Positions 34,908-44,369 of a stretch of 64,000 bases of DNA are shown one piece after another. This DNA is from Cloacibacterium rupense (lineage in GTDB: Bacteria > Bacteroidota > Bacteroidia > Flavobacteriales > Weeksellaceae): NCBI RefSeq assembly GCF_014645495.1, contig NZ_BMLV01000001.1, forward strand, positions 541,996-605,995. The letters run 5' to 3'. The notes under the pieces were generated by a model. That model saw nothing but the letters and a program-made list of their open reading frames with translations. It searched no databases and was not told the origin of the DNA. Positions within the stretch are counted from its first letter, which is position 1; each line of letters begins with the position of its first letter. A program made the position numbers and the translations under genes.

Positions 34908-35999
34908 TTAAAAACTAACGGCTAAAGATGTAAGTGCCGAAAAATTGTTTTGTTGGGCATTCATCTCTCTATTCAAGAAAATGGCATCTTTGCTGTTGAG
35001 GTTTTTCACTTCTGTTCGCCAAACCAGATTGGGTAAAATCTGATAATCAGCATTCAGAGAATAACCAAAAGTTTGAAAACCATTAGGAGTACCTGTGGCT
35101 ACAATGACCCCATTTTTGTCTTGGTAATACTCTCCTCTTGCTGCAAAAGACAACTTTTCTATTGGGCTGTATTTTGCGATAACTACAGGTGAATACCACA
35201 CATTGTATTGTTCGCTACCTTTGGCTTTTTGTTCTGCCCCTATATCAAAACCTGCTATCAAAGACCACTTAGGATTCAACTGAAAAACGCCATACAAATT
35301 ATGAAAATACCTCATTTGTTTTTGTGCATCTGGTTTATCATTTCCTATGAAAGAACTGCTATTCAAGGTAATTTTATCATTCGGTTTATAAGTTAATTGA
35401 TGCCCAAAACCTAGGGTAGAATTGCCCTCTACTCTTTGTATTCTCTGCCAACCGTTAAGAACCAGTCCACTCACAAACCATTTTCCGCTGTCGCTGGTGT
35501 AAGAAATCTTAGCACCAGCTTCATAATATGGAGAATTGTCTGCCAGCATGCTTCTTGTTAAGGTAAAACAATCTTTGCTGATGGCACTTTCGAAACCAAT
35601 ATGAGAGGGTAAAACTCCGGCATCTACCCAAAGGTTTTTAGAAGAAGAGATTTTGACTCCTACATTAGCTTCGTAGATGTTTTTTAATACGCCAGGTTCT
35701 GCTGCGTAATTGGCATTCATGTACGTGCCTGCTGCCAAAGCAAGATTAGCTCTTAGCCTTTCGGTTTCGTAATTGGCTTTGATGAGTCCTAGATTAAGGT
35801 TGACCTCGTTATTTCTGTTGTGACTGTAAACCAATCCAGGTCTTGTATTATTTACTGGGTTATTGAAATCATATTGATAGTACACCTCAGCATATCCTGA
35901 TATTTTCAGAGGATTATTTTCTTTTTCTTGTGAGAAAAAAAAGGGTGCAGTTCCTAAAGCAATAAGAGCTAGTAATGATTTGTTTTTTAAGGTTTTCAT
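34908..35999 (-). CDS. Outer-membrane porin of the kdp operon
   Basis: 363 residues. The signal peptide ends at about FFFSQ. The mature protein is an amphipathic beta-barrel with SGYAEVYYQYDF at the start, many GxxxY strands and a terminal LTSLAVSF. It resembles the DUF1597-type porins placed between kdpC and kdpD in Flavobacteria. Potassium passage across the outer membrane is the natural guess from position, unproven. It lies 29 bp after kdpC. Confidence 0.85.
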   Translation of the reverse strand: MKTLKNKSLLALIALGTAPFFFSQEKENNPLKISGYAEVYYQYDFNNPVNNTRPGLVYSHNRNNEVNLNLGLIKANYETERLRANLALAAGTYMNANYAAEPGVLKNIYEANVGVKISSSKNLWVDAGVLPSHIGFESAISKDCFTLTRSMLADNSPYYEAGAKISYTSDSGKWFVSGLVLNGWQRIQRVEGNSTLGFGHQLTYKPNDKITLNSSSFIGNDKPDAQKQMRYFHNLYGVFQLNPKWSLIAGFDIGAEQKAKGSEQYNVWYSPVVIAKYSPIEKLSFAARGEYYQDKNGVIVATGTPNGFQTFGYSLNADYQILPNLVWRTEVKNLNSKDAIFLNREMNAQQNNFSALTSLAVSF

Positions 36000-36028
36000 T
36001 AATTTTATTGATAAATATGATAAATATA

Positions 36029-36589
36029 TTATTTTAATTGTTGAAGCGCAAGATTGAGTTTCAAAACATTGATTTTTTCAGTTCCGAAAAATCCAAAAAG
36101 CGGTTTTTCTGTATTTTCAACAATGATTTGTTGAATTTTACTCTCATTGATATTTCTGATTTTGGCAATTCTTTTTATTTGAATAGAGGCAGCTTTCACT
36201 GATATATTAGGGTCTAATCCGCTTCCGCTGGCGGTAACTAAATCTGAAGGAATTTCAGATTTTTTAACTTCTGGATTGTGTTTTAAGAAATGATTGATTC
36301 TTTCTTCCACTGTTTTCAGATAATCTGGATTTGATGGACCTTTGTTGCTCCCAGCTGCACCTGCTGAATTGTAATCTACTGCAGATGGTCTTGACCAGAA
36401 ATATTGGTCTTGGTCAAATTTTTGACCGATATTTTCATAGTATTTATGGTTGTTTTCGGTAATGACTTCTCCTTTTCCATGATTAGGAGAAAATTGTGCA
36501 ATTCCGAAAATCATCAAGGTATAAAACCCAGAGAATATAAGCACACTGACTGCTGTGAGTCTGATGGCGGGTAAAATATTTTGTTTCAT
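36029..36589 (-). CDS. kdpC: Potassium-transporting ATPase subunit C
   Basis: 186 residues from the ATG at 36589 (MKQNILPAIRLTAVSVLIF). An upstream in-frame ATG adds 26 residues encoded by microsatellite and is rejected. One N-terminal TM anchors a periplasmic domain with DQYFWSRPSAVDYN, SNKGPSNPDYL and ASGSGLDPNIS, all KdpC signatures. KdpC sits beside KdpA and supports potassium capture. A 137-bp gap with microsatellite separates it from kdpB. Confidence 0.95.
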   Translation of the reverse strand: MKQNILPAIRLTAVSVLIFSGFYTLMIFGIAQFSPNHGKGEVITENNHKYYENIGQKFDQDQYFWSRPSAVDYNSAGAAGSNKGPSNPDYLKTVEERINHFLKHNPEVKKSEIPSDLVTASGSGLDPNISVKAASIQIKRIAKIRNINESKIQQIIVENTEKPLFGFFGTEKINVLKLNLALQQLK

Positions 36590-36600
36590 AATTTTTGAGG

Positions 36601-36655
36601 TTGAGGTTAAGGTTAGAAGATGGAAGATGGAAGATGGAAGTTGGAAGTTGGAAGG
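36601..36655. repeat. GAAGATG/GGAAGTTG microsatellite between kdpB and kdpC
   Basis: GGAAGATGGAAGATGGAAG-type units inside the operon. The insertion extends the apparent kdpC frame. Confidence 0.7.
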
Positions 36656-36726
36656 CAAAAAAAACATTTACATTTTTTCTTTTACTTTTTATTTCTGCTT
36701 TCTGATTTCTATCTTCTATCTTTTCA

Positions 36727-38769
36727 CTACATAAAAATGGCTACGATTAAGTCTATTATTTTGATACCGATGAATGGAATTAAAACACCACCTAAACCGT
36801 AAATTAAAAGGTTTCTTCTGAGCAAAGCGCTGGCACCAATAGGTTTGTACGCTACCCCTTTCAAGGCCAATGGTATCAACATAGGGATGATAATGGCATT
36901 AAAAATTACCGCTGAAAGAATGGCAGTTTCTGGCGAATGTAATTTCATGATATTCAAACCTTGTAACGCTGGAATAGAGGTAATAAAAAGCGCTGGAACA
37001 ATGGCAAAATATTTCGCTACGTCATTGGCTATACTGAATGTGGTTAAGGTACCTCTGGTCATTAGCAATTGCTTACCGATTTCCACCACTTCAATTAATT
37101 TGGTTGGGTCATTGTCTAAGTCCACCATATTGCCCGCTTCTTTGGCCGCTTGTGTACCGCTGTTCATGGCTACGCCTACATCTGCCTGAGCCAAAGCAGG
37201 TGCATCATTGGTTCCGTCACCCATCATGGCTACCAATCGGCCTTCAGATTGTTCTTTTTTGATGTAGTTCATCTTATCTTCTGGTTTGGCTTCTGCGATG
37301 AAATCATCTACTCCGGCTTTTTCTGCAATATATTTTGCGGTCAATGGATTATCACCCGTCACCATCACGGTTTTAATTCCCATTTTTCTCAAACGTTCAA
37401 AACGCTCCTGAATGCCTGTTTTGATGATGTCTTGTAATTCTACCACTCCAAGAACTTTTTCGTTTTCTGAAACCACCAAAGGAGTTCCACCATTACTAGA
37501 AATAGATTTTACAACATCATCTATTTCAACAGGAAAATGATTCCCTGCTCTTTCAACAATTTTTTTGATGGCATCTGAAGCTCCCTTTCTAATTCTGGTA
37601 TTATCTACATTAATTCCAGAGCATCTGGTTTCTGCGGTGAAGTTGATGTATTCAGCATTATTGACATCATAATTCAATGGATTTACAGCTGCTAATTCTA
37701 TAATAGATTTACCTTCAGGTGTTTCGTCAGCCATGGAGCTCAGTACCACAGATTTTATAAAATGGCGTTCTTCTACTCCGTTGGCCAAATGAAAATGGGT
37801 TGCTTTTCTGTTCCCGATGGTAATGGTACCTGTTTTGTCTAGTAAAAGTACATCTACGTCACCAGCTGTTTCTACGGCTTTACCACTTTTGGTAATCACG
37901 TTGGCGCGCAAAGCTCTATCCATACCAGCAATTCCGATGGCAGATAAAAGTCCACCAATGGTAGTAGGAATCAAACAAACAAAAAGCGAAATAAATGCTG
38001 CAATGGTAATGGGGGTTTGAGCGTAATCTCCGAAAGGTTTCAGGGTGATTGTCACAATGATAAATACCAAGGTAAATCCTGCCAAAAGTATAGTCAGTGC
38101 AATTTCATTGGGTGTTTTTTGTCTGGAAGCGCCTTCTACCAAAGCAATCATTTTATCTAAGAAACTTTCGCCAGGTTCTGTAGTTACTTTTACTTTGATA
38201 AAATCTGACAAGACTTTGGTTCCGCCAGTTACGCTGCTTTTATCTCCACCAGCTTCACGGATTACAGGCGCACTTTCTCCGGTGATGGCACTTTCGTCAA
38301 TAGTTGCCAAACCTTCTATAATTTCGCCGTCTGTTGGGATGATGTCTCCTGGTTCGCAGATAAAGATATCTCCTTTTTTCAATTGACTAGAAGAAATTAA
38401 GGTTACTTCATTCAACGTTAATTCACCCATAGGATTGATCCATTTGGCTGGGGTCTCTTCTCTGGTTTTTCTTAGAGAATCTGCCTGCGCTTTTCCTCTG
38501 GCTTCGGCAATAGCTTCCGCAAAATTGGCAAATAAAAGGGTAAGAAAAAGAATGAAGGTTACGATAAGGTTGTACACCAAACTTCCTTGGCTACTTTCTC
38601 CCAAAGCAATCCAGACACAAACGCCCGCCATTACTAAAGTACCTACCCAAACCATAAACATTACAGGGTTGAGAATCATTTTGGCTGGATGTAGCTTGAT
38701 GAAAGATTGTTTCAAAGCTTCATTTATTAATTCTGGTTGAAACAATTTATTTTGATTGTTATTTTTCAT
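36727..38769 (-). CDS. kdpB: Potassium-transporting P-type ATPase subunit B
   Basis: 680 residues, normal for KdpB. It carries TGES (163-166; the Ser is the inhibitory phosphorylation site in E. coli KdpB), DKTGT (311-315, catalytic Asp311), VTGDNPLTA and [18 protein letters not shown]. It hydrolyses ATP and drives potassium uptake through KdpA. It is preceded by kdpA with a 64-bp gap. Confidence 0.97.
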   Translation of the reverse strand: MKNNNQNKLFQPELINEALKQSFIKLHPAKMILNPVMFMVWVGTLVMAGVCVWIALGESSQGSLVYNLIVTFILFLTLLFANFAEAIAEARGKAQADSLRKTREETPAKWINPMGELTLNEVTLISSSQLKKGDIFICEPGDIIPTDGEIIEGLATIDESAITGESAPVIREAGGDKSSVTGGTKVLSDFIKVKVTTEPGESFLDKMIALVEGASRQKTPNEIALTILLAGFTLVFIIVTITLKPFGDYAQTPITIAAFISLFVCLIPTTIGGLLSAIGIAGMDRALRANVITKSGKAVETAGDVDVLLLDKTGTITIGNRKATHFHLANGVEERHFIKSVVLSSMADETPEGKSIIELAAVNPLNYDVNNAEYINFTAETRCSGINVDNTRIRKGASDAIKKIVERAGNHFPVEIDDVVKSISSNGGTPLVVSENEKVLGVVELQDIIKTGIQERFERLRKMGIKTVMVTGDNPLTAKYIAEKAGVDDFIAEAKPEDKMNYIKKEQSEGRLVAMMGDGTNDAPALAQADVGVAMNSGTQAAKEAGNMVDLDNDPTKLIEVVEIGKQLLMTRGTLTTFSIANDVAKYFAIVPALFITSIPALQGLNIMKLHSPETAILSAVIFNAIIIPMLIPLALKGVAYKPIGASALLRRNLLIYGLGGVLIPFIGIKIIDLIVAIFM

Positions 38770-38833
38770 TTTTTTATTCGTTATAAGTGAGCTGTAAAAA
38801 GTTAGAAGTTTTAATAATATTCACTTGCATTTC

Positions 38834-40531
38834 TCAGAGACTAAAATATTCTGCAATAGGTCCTAAAGCTAAAGCTGGGAAGAAAGACAAAGCCGCAACG
38901 ATGGCAATGACAGCAAAAACCAACAATCCGAAAGTAACGTTATCTGTTTTTAAAGTTCCTGCACTTTCTGGGATGTATTTTTTGGCAGCCAAACTTCCTG
39001 CAATGGCCACTGGGCCTATGATAGGTAAATATCTCGCCATCAACATTACCATTCCGCAGGCGATATTCCAGAATGGGGTATTGTCTCCCAAGCCTTCGAA
39101 ACCACTACCGTTATTAGCACTAGAAGAAGTAAATTCGTACAACATTTCGCTGAAGCCGTGGAAGCCAGGATTATTAAGCCAACTGGCATAAGTTTCAGGA
39201 TTTTGAGCATAAGTATAACTGGCAATGGCAGTTCCTGTAAGAATGAGGAATGGATGTAGCAATGCAATCATCATCGCAATTTTCATTTCTTTGGCTTCTA
39301 TTTTTTTACCAAGAAATTCTGGTGTTCTACCCACCATTAATCCGCTGATGAAAACTGCCAGAATAATGAAGATATAGAAGTTGAGAAAACCTACTCCTAC
39401 ACCACCATAAAATGCATTTACCATCATTCCCAACATTTGGTTCATCCCGCTTATAGGCATGAAACTGTCGTGCATAGCATTGATACTTCCTGTAGAAATA
39501 ACGGTGGTAGCAATACTCCAATATGCTGATGCTGCAGAACCAAAACGTAGTTCTTTACCTTCCATATTTCCCATAGTTTGTGAAATTCCCATATTGGAAA
39601 TGGCTGGGTTTCCATTAACTTCAGCAATCACTGTAGGTATTGTCAATAGAAGAAAACCAACCGTCATGACTCCGAAAACTGTCCATGCTAATTTTCTTCT
39701 TTTTATGATGTATCCCATTGCAAAAACCATTGCCAATGGAATGAGCATTTGGGTAACGATTTCTATAAAATTGGTGATGTAATTAGGGTTTTCAAAAGGA
39801 TGGGCAGAATTAGGCCCAAAAAAACCTCCACCATTGGTTCCTAAATGTTTGATGGCTACATAAGCAGCTACAGGGCCACGGCTGACTTCAACATTATCAC
39901 CCTGAAGATTGGTGATTGCATCTTTGCCTTCGAAAGTCATGGGAACACCATTAAAAGCTAATAAAGTAGCTACTACTATTGCTATTGGTAATAAAATTCT
40001 GGTGCAACTTCTCACGAAAAAGAAGTAGAAATTACCCAATTTATCGGTAGTTCTTTCTTTCATGGCCATAAAAACAACAGCTGCAATGGCCATTCCGCAT
40101 CCTGCAGAAATAAACTGCCATAGCATAAGGGATAATTGCCCTAAATAAGACATTCCAGTCTCGCCAGAATAATGTTGCAAATTGGTATTGGTAATAAAAC
40201 TAACGGCAGTGTTAAAAGCTAAATCTCCGCTCATTGAAGGATTTTTATCCGGATTTAGAGGAAGCCAACCCATGTTGGTTAATACGAACATGGCGATGAG
40301 AAACCAAACCATATTGATGGTAAGAAGTGCCACCAAATGTTGTTTCCAATTCATTTCTTTTTCAGGGTCTATGCCTGAGAGTCTATAAAAAAGTCGATCA
40401 ACTGGGTTTAAAATTTTATCCAGCCAAGTCTTTTCATTGCTGAATATTTTGCCAAAATATCTACCCAAAGGTATTGCTAGAGAGACGGTGATGGCAAATG
40501 TAAAAATGATTCCTAAAATTTCTGTATTCAT
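38834..40531 (-). CDS. kdpA: Potassium-transporting ATPase subunit A
   Basis: 565 residues, ten TM segments of the potassium-channel superfamily type. The selectivity loops include GTNGGGFFGPNSAHPFENP and FNTAVSFITNTNLQHYSG. Length is typical (E. coli 557). It is the ion-binding subunit of the high-affinity uptake complex. It begins 11 bp after the stop of a 35-codon small membrane gene. Confidence 0.97.
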   Translation of the reverse strand: MNTEILGIIFTFAITVSLAIPLGRYFGKIFSNEKTWLDKILNPVDRLFYRLSGIDPEKEMNWKQHLVALLTINMVWFLIAMFVLTNMGWLPLNPDKNPSMSGDLAFNTAVSFITNTNLQHYSGETGMSYLGQLSLMLWQFISAGCGMAIAAVVFMAMKERTTDKLGNFYFFFVRSCTRILLPIAIVVATLLAFNGVPMTFEGKDAITNLQGDNVEVSRGPVAAYVAIKHLGTNGGGFFGPNSAHPFENPNYITNFIEIVTQMLIPLAMVFAMGYIIKRRKLAWTVFGVMTVGFLLLTIPTVIAEVNGNPAISNMGISQTMGNMEGKELRFGSAASAYWSIATTVISTGSINAMHDSFMPISGMNQMLGMMVNAFYGGVGVGFLNFYIFIILAVFISGLMVGRTPEFLGKKIEAKEMKIAMMIALLHPFLILTGTAIASYTYAQNPETYASWLNNPGFHGFSEMLYEFTSSSANNGSGFEGLGDNTPFWNIACGMVMLMARYLPIIGPVAIAGSLAAKKYIPESAGTLKTDNVTFGLLVFAVIAIVAALSFFPALALGPIAEYFSL

Positions 40532-40542
40532 TGTATGGGTTA

Positions 40543-40650
40543 TTAAAATGGGGAAAACAATAATTTACTCAATGAAAATACCGTGCATAGAAGCAGTAAT
40601 ATTGCTGCATAGATCAAGATTTCTGTAAGGCTTTGTTTTAAACTATTCAT
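40543..40650 (-). CDS. Small single-TM protein between kdpF and kdpA
   Basis: 35 codons from ATG at 40650: MNSLKQSLTEILIYAAILLL, then a hydrophobic stretch, ending LLFSPF. It is one TM helix with a polar N-terminus. Position (30 bp after kdpF, 11 bp before kdpA) and a clean start and stop support a real gene, perhaps an extra KdpF-like stabilising subunit. It is too short for homology to decide by eye. Confidence 0.6.
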   Translation of the reverse strand: MNSLKQSLTEILIYAAILLLLCTVFSLSKLLFSPF

Positions 40651-40680
40651 GGTAATTATTTACATTATTATTAAACTATT

Positions 40681-40758
40681 CTAAAATTTTTCTGGTTTGA
40701 TAAGCACATAAGTCATGTAGAAAAATGCGGCTAAGGCGATAAAAAATAAGAGTATCAT
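40681..40758 (-). CDS. kdpF: Potassium-transporting ATPase subunit F (KdpF)
   Basis: 25 codons from ATG at 40758: one TM (MILLFFIALAAFFYMTYVLI) followed by KPEKF. The ending matches the KdpF pattern, where E. coli ends YALINAEAF. KdpF is a single-helix subunit that stabilises the KdpABC complex. Its ATG overlaps the stop of the preceding small frame (ATGA). Confidence 0.85.
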   Translation of the reverse strand: MILLFFIALAAFFYMTYVLIKPEKF

Positions 40759-40835
40759 ACTTTTTCGAAGAATTTGATGGTTAAAAAGAAAATTACAAAG
40801 AGTACTATTCCTAGTAGAGTAAGTGTGGCAGTCAT
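40755..40835 (-). CDS. Tiny single-TM protein overlapping kdpF
   Basis: 26 codons from ATG at 40835: MTATLTLLGIVLFVIFFLTI, ending KFFEKV. Its TGA overlaps the kdpF ATG by 4 bp, the usual mark of translational coupling. One TM. It is not a known Kdp subunit as far as I can tell. Confidence 0.6.
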   Translation of the reverse strand: MTATLTLLGIVLFVIFFLTIKFFEKV

Positions 40836-40839
40836 AGGA

Positions 40840-40953
40840 TTAAAAAAAGTTTTTAATGATTAATGTGGCAGTGATTAAAGTCCCGAAATAGGCAGCCAAT
40901 AAGTGCCAAGATTTCCAAGAACTATAGGTTTGTTTTTTACTAAGGTTTTGCAT
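40840..40953 (-). CDS. Small single-TM protein at the head of the kdp operon
   Basis: 37 codons from ATG at 40953: a polar N-terminus (MQNLSKKQTYSSWKSWH), then a TM (LLAAYFGTLITATLII), ending KNFF. Its stop lies 4 bp before the next ATG. It is the first of four tiny frames leading into kdpA. Confidence 0.6.
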   Translation of the reverse strand: MQNLSKKQTYSSWKSWHLLAAYFGTLITATLIIKNFF

Positions 40954-40982
40954 TTTTATCTATATTTATTTGCCATAACCTT

Positions 40983-40999
40983 CTCAATTCTAATTCCAA
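40983..40999 (-). promoter_or_regulatory. Weak sigma54-like promoter candidate for the kdp operon
   Basis: On the minus strand TTGGAAT-N5-TTGAG has the -24 GG and the right spacing, but GA in place of GC at -12. It stands about 30 bp before the first small frame. It is mentioned because the neighbouring regulator is of sigma54-activating type. Confidence 0.25.
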
Positions 41000-41072
41000 A
41001 AAGAAAGAAATACACTCAAAACACTGTAATTCAACACAATAAAACAAAAATCACCCTATGCTATAAAACAAA

Positions 41073-41093
41073 ACCCTTTCAAAATGAAAGGGT
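41073..41093 (-). terminator. Terminator of the response regulator gene
   Basis: ACCCTTTCA (41073-41081) / TGAAAGGGT (41085-41093) with an AAA loop. On the minus strand it is followed by TTTTGTTTTATAG. A second TGAAAGGGTT half-copy lies at 41108. It separates the regulator from the kdp structural genes. Confidence 0.85.
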
Positions 41094-41118
41094 CTATACT
41101 ATCGAAATGAAAGGGTTA

Positions 41119-42459
41119 CTATTTTAATTGATATTCTTCTAGCTTTCGGTAAAGCGTAGTAAGAGCAATATTGAGCAATCTGGCGGTTTCGGTTTTGTTA
41201 CCGTTGGTATAATTCAAAACTTTTTGGATATGAATTTTTTCTGCACTTGCCAATTCGAAAGCGGATAAGATTTTAGGTTCTTTACTTTGAACTTTTTCGA
41301 AATCTAAAGGGAGAGAATCAGCGTTTAAGGTATCACCATCAGAGAGAATTACGCTTCTTTCAATCACATTTCTCAGTTCACGAATGTTCCCTTTCCAAGA
41401 ATGCACTTTTAGAGATTCTAGATAATCTTCGGAAATACCTTTTATTTTTTTACTGGTACTATGAGCAAACTTTTTAAGAAAATACAGTGCCAATTCTTCT
41501 ATGTCTACTATCCTATCTCTGAGTGCTGGCAAAGAAATATTGAAAATATTGATTCTATAATACAAATCTTCTCTGAAATGACCAGCTATAATTTCTTTTT
41601 GCAAATCTCTATTGGTAGCGGCTATAATTCTTACATTGACTTTTATGGGTTTGTTGTCTCCCACTTTTAAGAATTCGCCAGACTCTAAAACACGCAAAAG
41701 TTTGGCTTGCAAATCCAGAGGCATTTCCCCTATTTCATCTAAAAAAACCGTACCGTTATTGGCTTCCTCAAAAATACCTTTGGTTTCCTTGAGAGCACCT
41801 GTAAAAGCACCCGCTTTGTGACCAAACAATTCGTTTTCTAATAATTCTTTGCTGAATGCAGAGCAATTAACCGCAATAAAATTCTGATGGTTTCTTTGGC
41901 TGGCATTATGAATCGCTTGTGCAAAGACTTCTTTACCTGTTCCTGTTTCACCTGTAAGCAATACTGTAGCATCTGTGGTTGCTACTTTTTGGGCAGCCTC
42001 TTTTGCAGATTTTATGAGTTTAGACTTGCCAATGATGTGGTCAAAAGAAAGCTTATCTCCCAATTGTTTTTCTAGTTGAAGAACTCTTTTATTAAGTGCT
42101 ACTTTCTCTGAAGCTTTGTATACTAAAGGAATGATTTTATTGTTATCATCACCTTTGGTGATATAATCAAAAGCTCCGTTTTTAATGGCTTGTACCCCAT
42201 CTGGTATATTGCCAAATGCTGTTAACAAAATAATTTCTATGGTGGGAAATTTTCCTTTGACCAATTTAGAAAACTCTACGCCATTGCCATCTGGTAATTT
42301 CACATCACAAAGCAATACATCAATATCAGAAATTTCTAATTTTCTGAGACCACTTTTCAAATCCGAAGCCTGAAAAACTTCAAACCCTTCTAAAGCGATA
42401 ATTCTAGAAAGCAGTGTTCTGATTTTTTCTTCGTCGTCTATGATGAGAATTCTTGACAT
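41119..42459 (-). CDS. NtrC-family sigma54-dependent response regulator of the kdp locus
   Basis: 446 residues: receiver domain with phosphoacceptor D52 (CDVKLPDG), AAA+ domain with Walker A GETGTGKE (170-177), the sigma54-contacting loop GAFTGA (217-222), and a C-terminal Fis-type HTH (NKTETARLLNIALTTLYRKL). In enteric bacteria kdp is controlled by KdpE, an OmpR-type regulator; this locus has an NtrC-type instead. The partner kinase should be the one at 31851. It is transcribed in the same direction as the kdp genes, with a terminator in between. Confidence 0.94.
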   Translation of the reverse strand: MSRILIIDDEEKIRTLLSRIIALEGFEVFQASDLKSGLRKLEISDIDVLLCDVKLPDGNGVEFSKLVKGKFPTIEIILLTAFGNIPDGVQAIKNGAFDYITKGDDNNKIIPLVYKASEKVALNKRVLQLEKQLGDKLSFDHIIGKSKLIKSAKEAAQKVATTDATVLLTGETGTGKEVFAQAIHNASQRNHQNFIAVNCSAFSKELLENELFGHKAGAFTGALKETKGIFEEANNGTVFLDEIGEMPLDLQAKLLRVLESGEFLKVGDNKPIKVNVRIIAATNRDLQKEIIAGHFREDLYYRINIFNISLPALRDRIVDIEELALYFLKKFAHSTSKKIKGISEDYLESLKVHSWKGNIRELRNVIERSVILSDGDTLNADSLPLDFEKVQSKEPKILSAFELASAEKIHIQKVLNYTNGNKTETARLLNIALTTLYRKLEEYQLK

Positions 42460-42605
42460 AGTAAAATTTTGGGTACAAATATACAGCAGAAGTTATAATA
42501 GTTGATGATGAAATTACTAGTCATCTATCAAAACGTTTTATTTTATCTCTTAACAATAAGAATATTATGTTAAAATAAATGCTTAATTTTCAACAATAAA
42601 AATAA

Positions 42606-43352
42606 ATGAAAATGAAACAATTATTCTCTATTGGATTTCTTACTCTTGCTCTGATGAGCGTATCTGCACAACAACTAAAACCTGTTTCTTATGCTGATGG
42701 CACCCAAAAACTAAATGGTTTGGTGACGTCTAACGCAGGAAAAAAGCTACAAGGCGTGTTGATACTCCCCGCTTGGAAAGGAATAGACAACGAAGCCAAA
42801 CAAGCTGCCCTAGACCTAGAAAAAGCTGGCTATATTGCATTTATTGCCGATATTTACGGTGAAGGAAATGTGCCAACAGACAATGGAGCAGCTGCTAAAA
42901 TTGCAGGACAATACAAACAAGATTATCAGGCTTACCAAAAGAGAATAGCACTAGCACTAGAGCAACTGAAAAAAGCAGGTGCTGATAAAGTGGCAGTCAT
43001 TGGGTATTGTTTCGGGGGAACTGGCGCATTAGAAGCCGCTAGAGCTCAGTTACCAGTTGCAGGTGTTATCAGCATTCACGGTGGTTTGGGTAAAGATGCT
43101 TCGAGACCTAATGGCACTTTAAATACTAAAATTTTAATAGAACACCCTGCCGAAGACCAAAGTGTGCCACAAGAAATGGTGAATGCCCTCATCAAAGAAA
43201 TGAATGAAGGTAAGGCAGATTGGCAAATCTATACTTATGCCTATTCTAAACATACTTTTACTAACCCAGAATCTAAAGATTATAACCCCGTAATGGCTAA
43301 GAGAGCTTGGCAACATACATTGATGTTTTTAGATGAAGTGCTAAAGAGATGA
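42606..43352 (+). CDS. Dienelactone hydrolase-family alpha/beta hydrolase, secreted
   Basis: 248 residues with a signal peptide ending near VSAQQ. The fold has the nucleophile elbow GYCFGG (Cys nucleophile, as in dienelactone hydrolase), then EHPAEDQSVP with the catalytic Asp region, and KHTFTNP with the His. The substrate is unknown, and an exported location is unusual for true chlorocatechol enzymes. It stands alone, with its 3' end near a terminator shared with the convergent methyltransferase gene. Confidence 0.9.
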   Translation: MKMKQLFSIGFLTLALMSVSAQQLKPVSYADGTQKLNGLVTSNAGKKLQGVLILPAWKGIDNEAKQAALDLEKAGYIAFIADIYGEGNVPTDNGAAAKIAGQYKQDYQAYQKRIALALEQLKKAGADKVAVIGYCFGGTGALEAARAQLPVAGVISIHGGLGKDASRPNGTLNTKILIEHPAEDQSVPQEMVNALIKEMNEGKADWQIYTYAYSKHTFTNPESKDYNPVMAKRAWQHTLMFLDEVLKR

Positions 43353-43440
43353 GTGATGAGTGATGAGTGATGAGTGATGAGTGATGAATGATGAATGATA
43401 GTTGATTGATGGATGATGGGTGATGGGTGATGGGTGATTG
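43353..43440. repeat. GAGTGAT/GATGGGT microsatellite
   Basis: Tandem GATGAGT units begin at the stop codon of the hydrolase gene and turn into GGGTGAT units. Confidence 0.75.
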
Positions 43441-43501
43441 TAAATCTAAAATTTTGAATTGAAACGGCAGTTGGAAAAGAGATAAAAAAAGTAGAAATGA
43501 G

Positions 43502-43536
43502 AAACGCAAGCGATGATATTGCTTGCGTTTTATTTT
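43502..43536. terminator. Bidirectional terminator between convergent genes
   Basis: AAACGCAAGC (43502-43511) / GCTTGCGTTT (43521-43530), 9-nt loop, then TATTTTT. Confidence 0.9.
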
Positions 43537-44132
43537 TAGTTCTTACGGGCTACAAAACGGATGACAGAGCCTTCACCTTGATGGTAAGGACCTTCGTCTA
43601 AGTGAATAATGCTTTGACCAATAAATTTAAAAGCGACACCAGGAAAGTTTTTCTGAATCTCTTCTAAAGAAAAAAGCATTTCCGCTTCTTTCGGTCCACC
43701 AGAAGAATAGTTCAATTGCTCTTTGCTAAAAGCTTCAAAAATAATAACGCCTCCAGGTTTTAATAGGGAAAGCAAATGAGCATGAATGGCAGTGCGCTCA
43801 GCCGCTGGAAAGTGTGCGAAAATAAGCACCAAACCATCAAAAGATTGTTCGGGATATCCCAAATCAAAAACATCGCCTACCAAGTAATCTATGGTTACTT
43901 GCTGTTCTTGTGCTAGAGCTTCGGCTTTGTTTTTGGCAGATTCACTAATATCAAATGCAGAAACAACATAACCTTTTTTAGCAGCAAAAACGGCATTTCT
44001 ACCCTCGCCTTCTGCTGCAAAAAGTACTTTTCCTTGGGGCAATTCATTGATGGATTGTTGAAGAAATTTGTTGGGCAATGTGCCATAGACAAATTCTTTT
44101 TCCGCATAGCGGTCGTTCCAAAATTCTTTCAT
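43536..44132 (-). CDS. Class I SAM-dependent methyltransferase
   Basis: 198 residues from the ATG at 44132 (MKEFWNDRYAEKEFVYG), which is the usual start of this small family; an upstream ATG would add 24 atypical residues. Motif I is VLFAAEGEGRNAVFAAKKG, followed by AFDISESA (acidic motif II) and LKPGGVIIFEAF. It resembles TehB/thiopurine-type small-molecule methyltransferases. The substrate is not known. Confidence 0.9.
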   Translation of the reverse strand: MKEFWNDRYAEKEFVYGTLPNKFLQQSINELPQGKVLFAAEGEGRNAVFAAKKGYVVSAFDISESAKNKAEALAQEQQVTIDYLVGDVFDLGYPEQSFDGLVLIFAHFPAAERTAIHAHLLSLLKPGGVIIFEAFSKEQLNYSSGGPKEAEMLFSLEEIQKNFPGVAFKFIGQSIIHLDEGPYHQGEGSVIRFVARKN

Positions 44133-44369
44133 CGTGTGTATTGGTTTTCTTAATTCTACAAACTTAGTGTATTTATTGCAAAAATACGACAACAAAAGTA
44201 ACATAATTATCTATATCAATAGACGAAACAAATAACAAAAAGAAACTTCATCTATCACATCTATAATATACGAAAATCTTTTTACAAACAAAGAAACAAG
44301 AGTTACTTTTTAAAATGATTTATTCTGAGACTTTTGTACTATAAACTTAACAATAAATATTAAATAAAA

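Noticed and set aside
36590-36667. 26-residue N-terminal extension of KdpC
   Set aside because: Encoded by microsatellite (LPSSIFHLL) and absent from KdpC proteins.
37150-37437. Several plus-strand frames within kdpB and kdpA
   Set aside because: Antisense shadows of strongly conserved genes.
40983-40999. Firm sigma54 promoter for kdp
   Set aside because: The -12 element has GA instead of the near-invariant GC; kept only as a low-confidence candidate.
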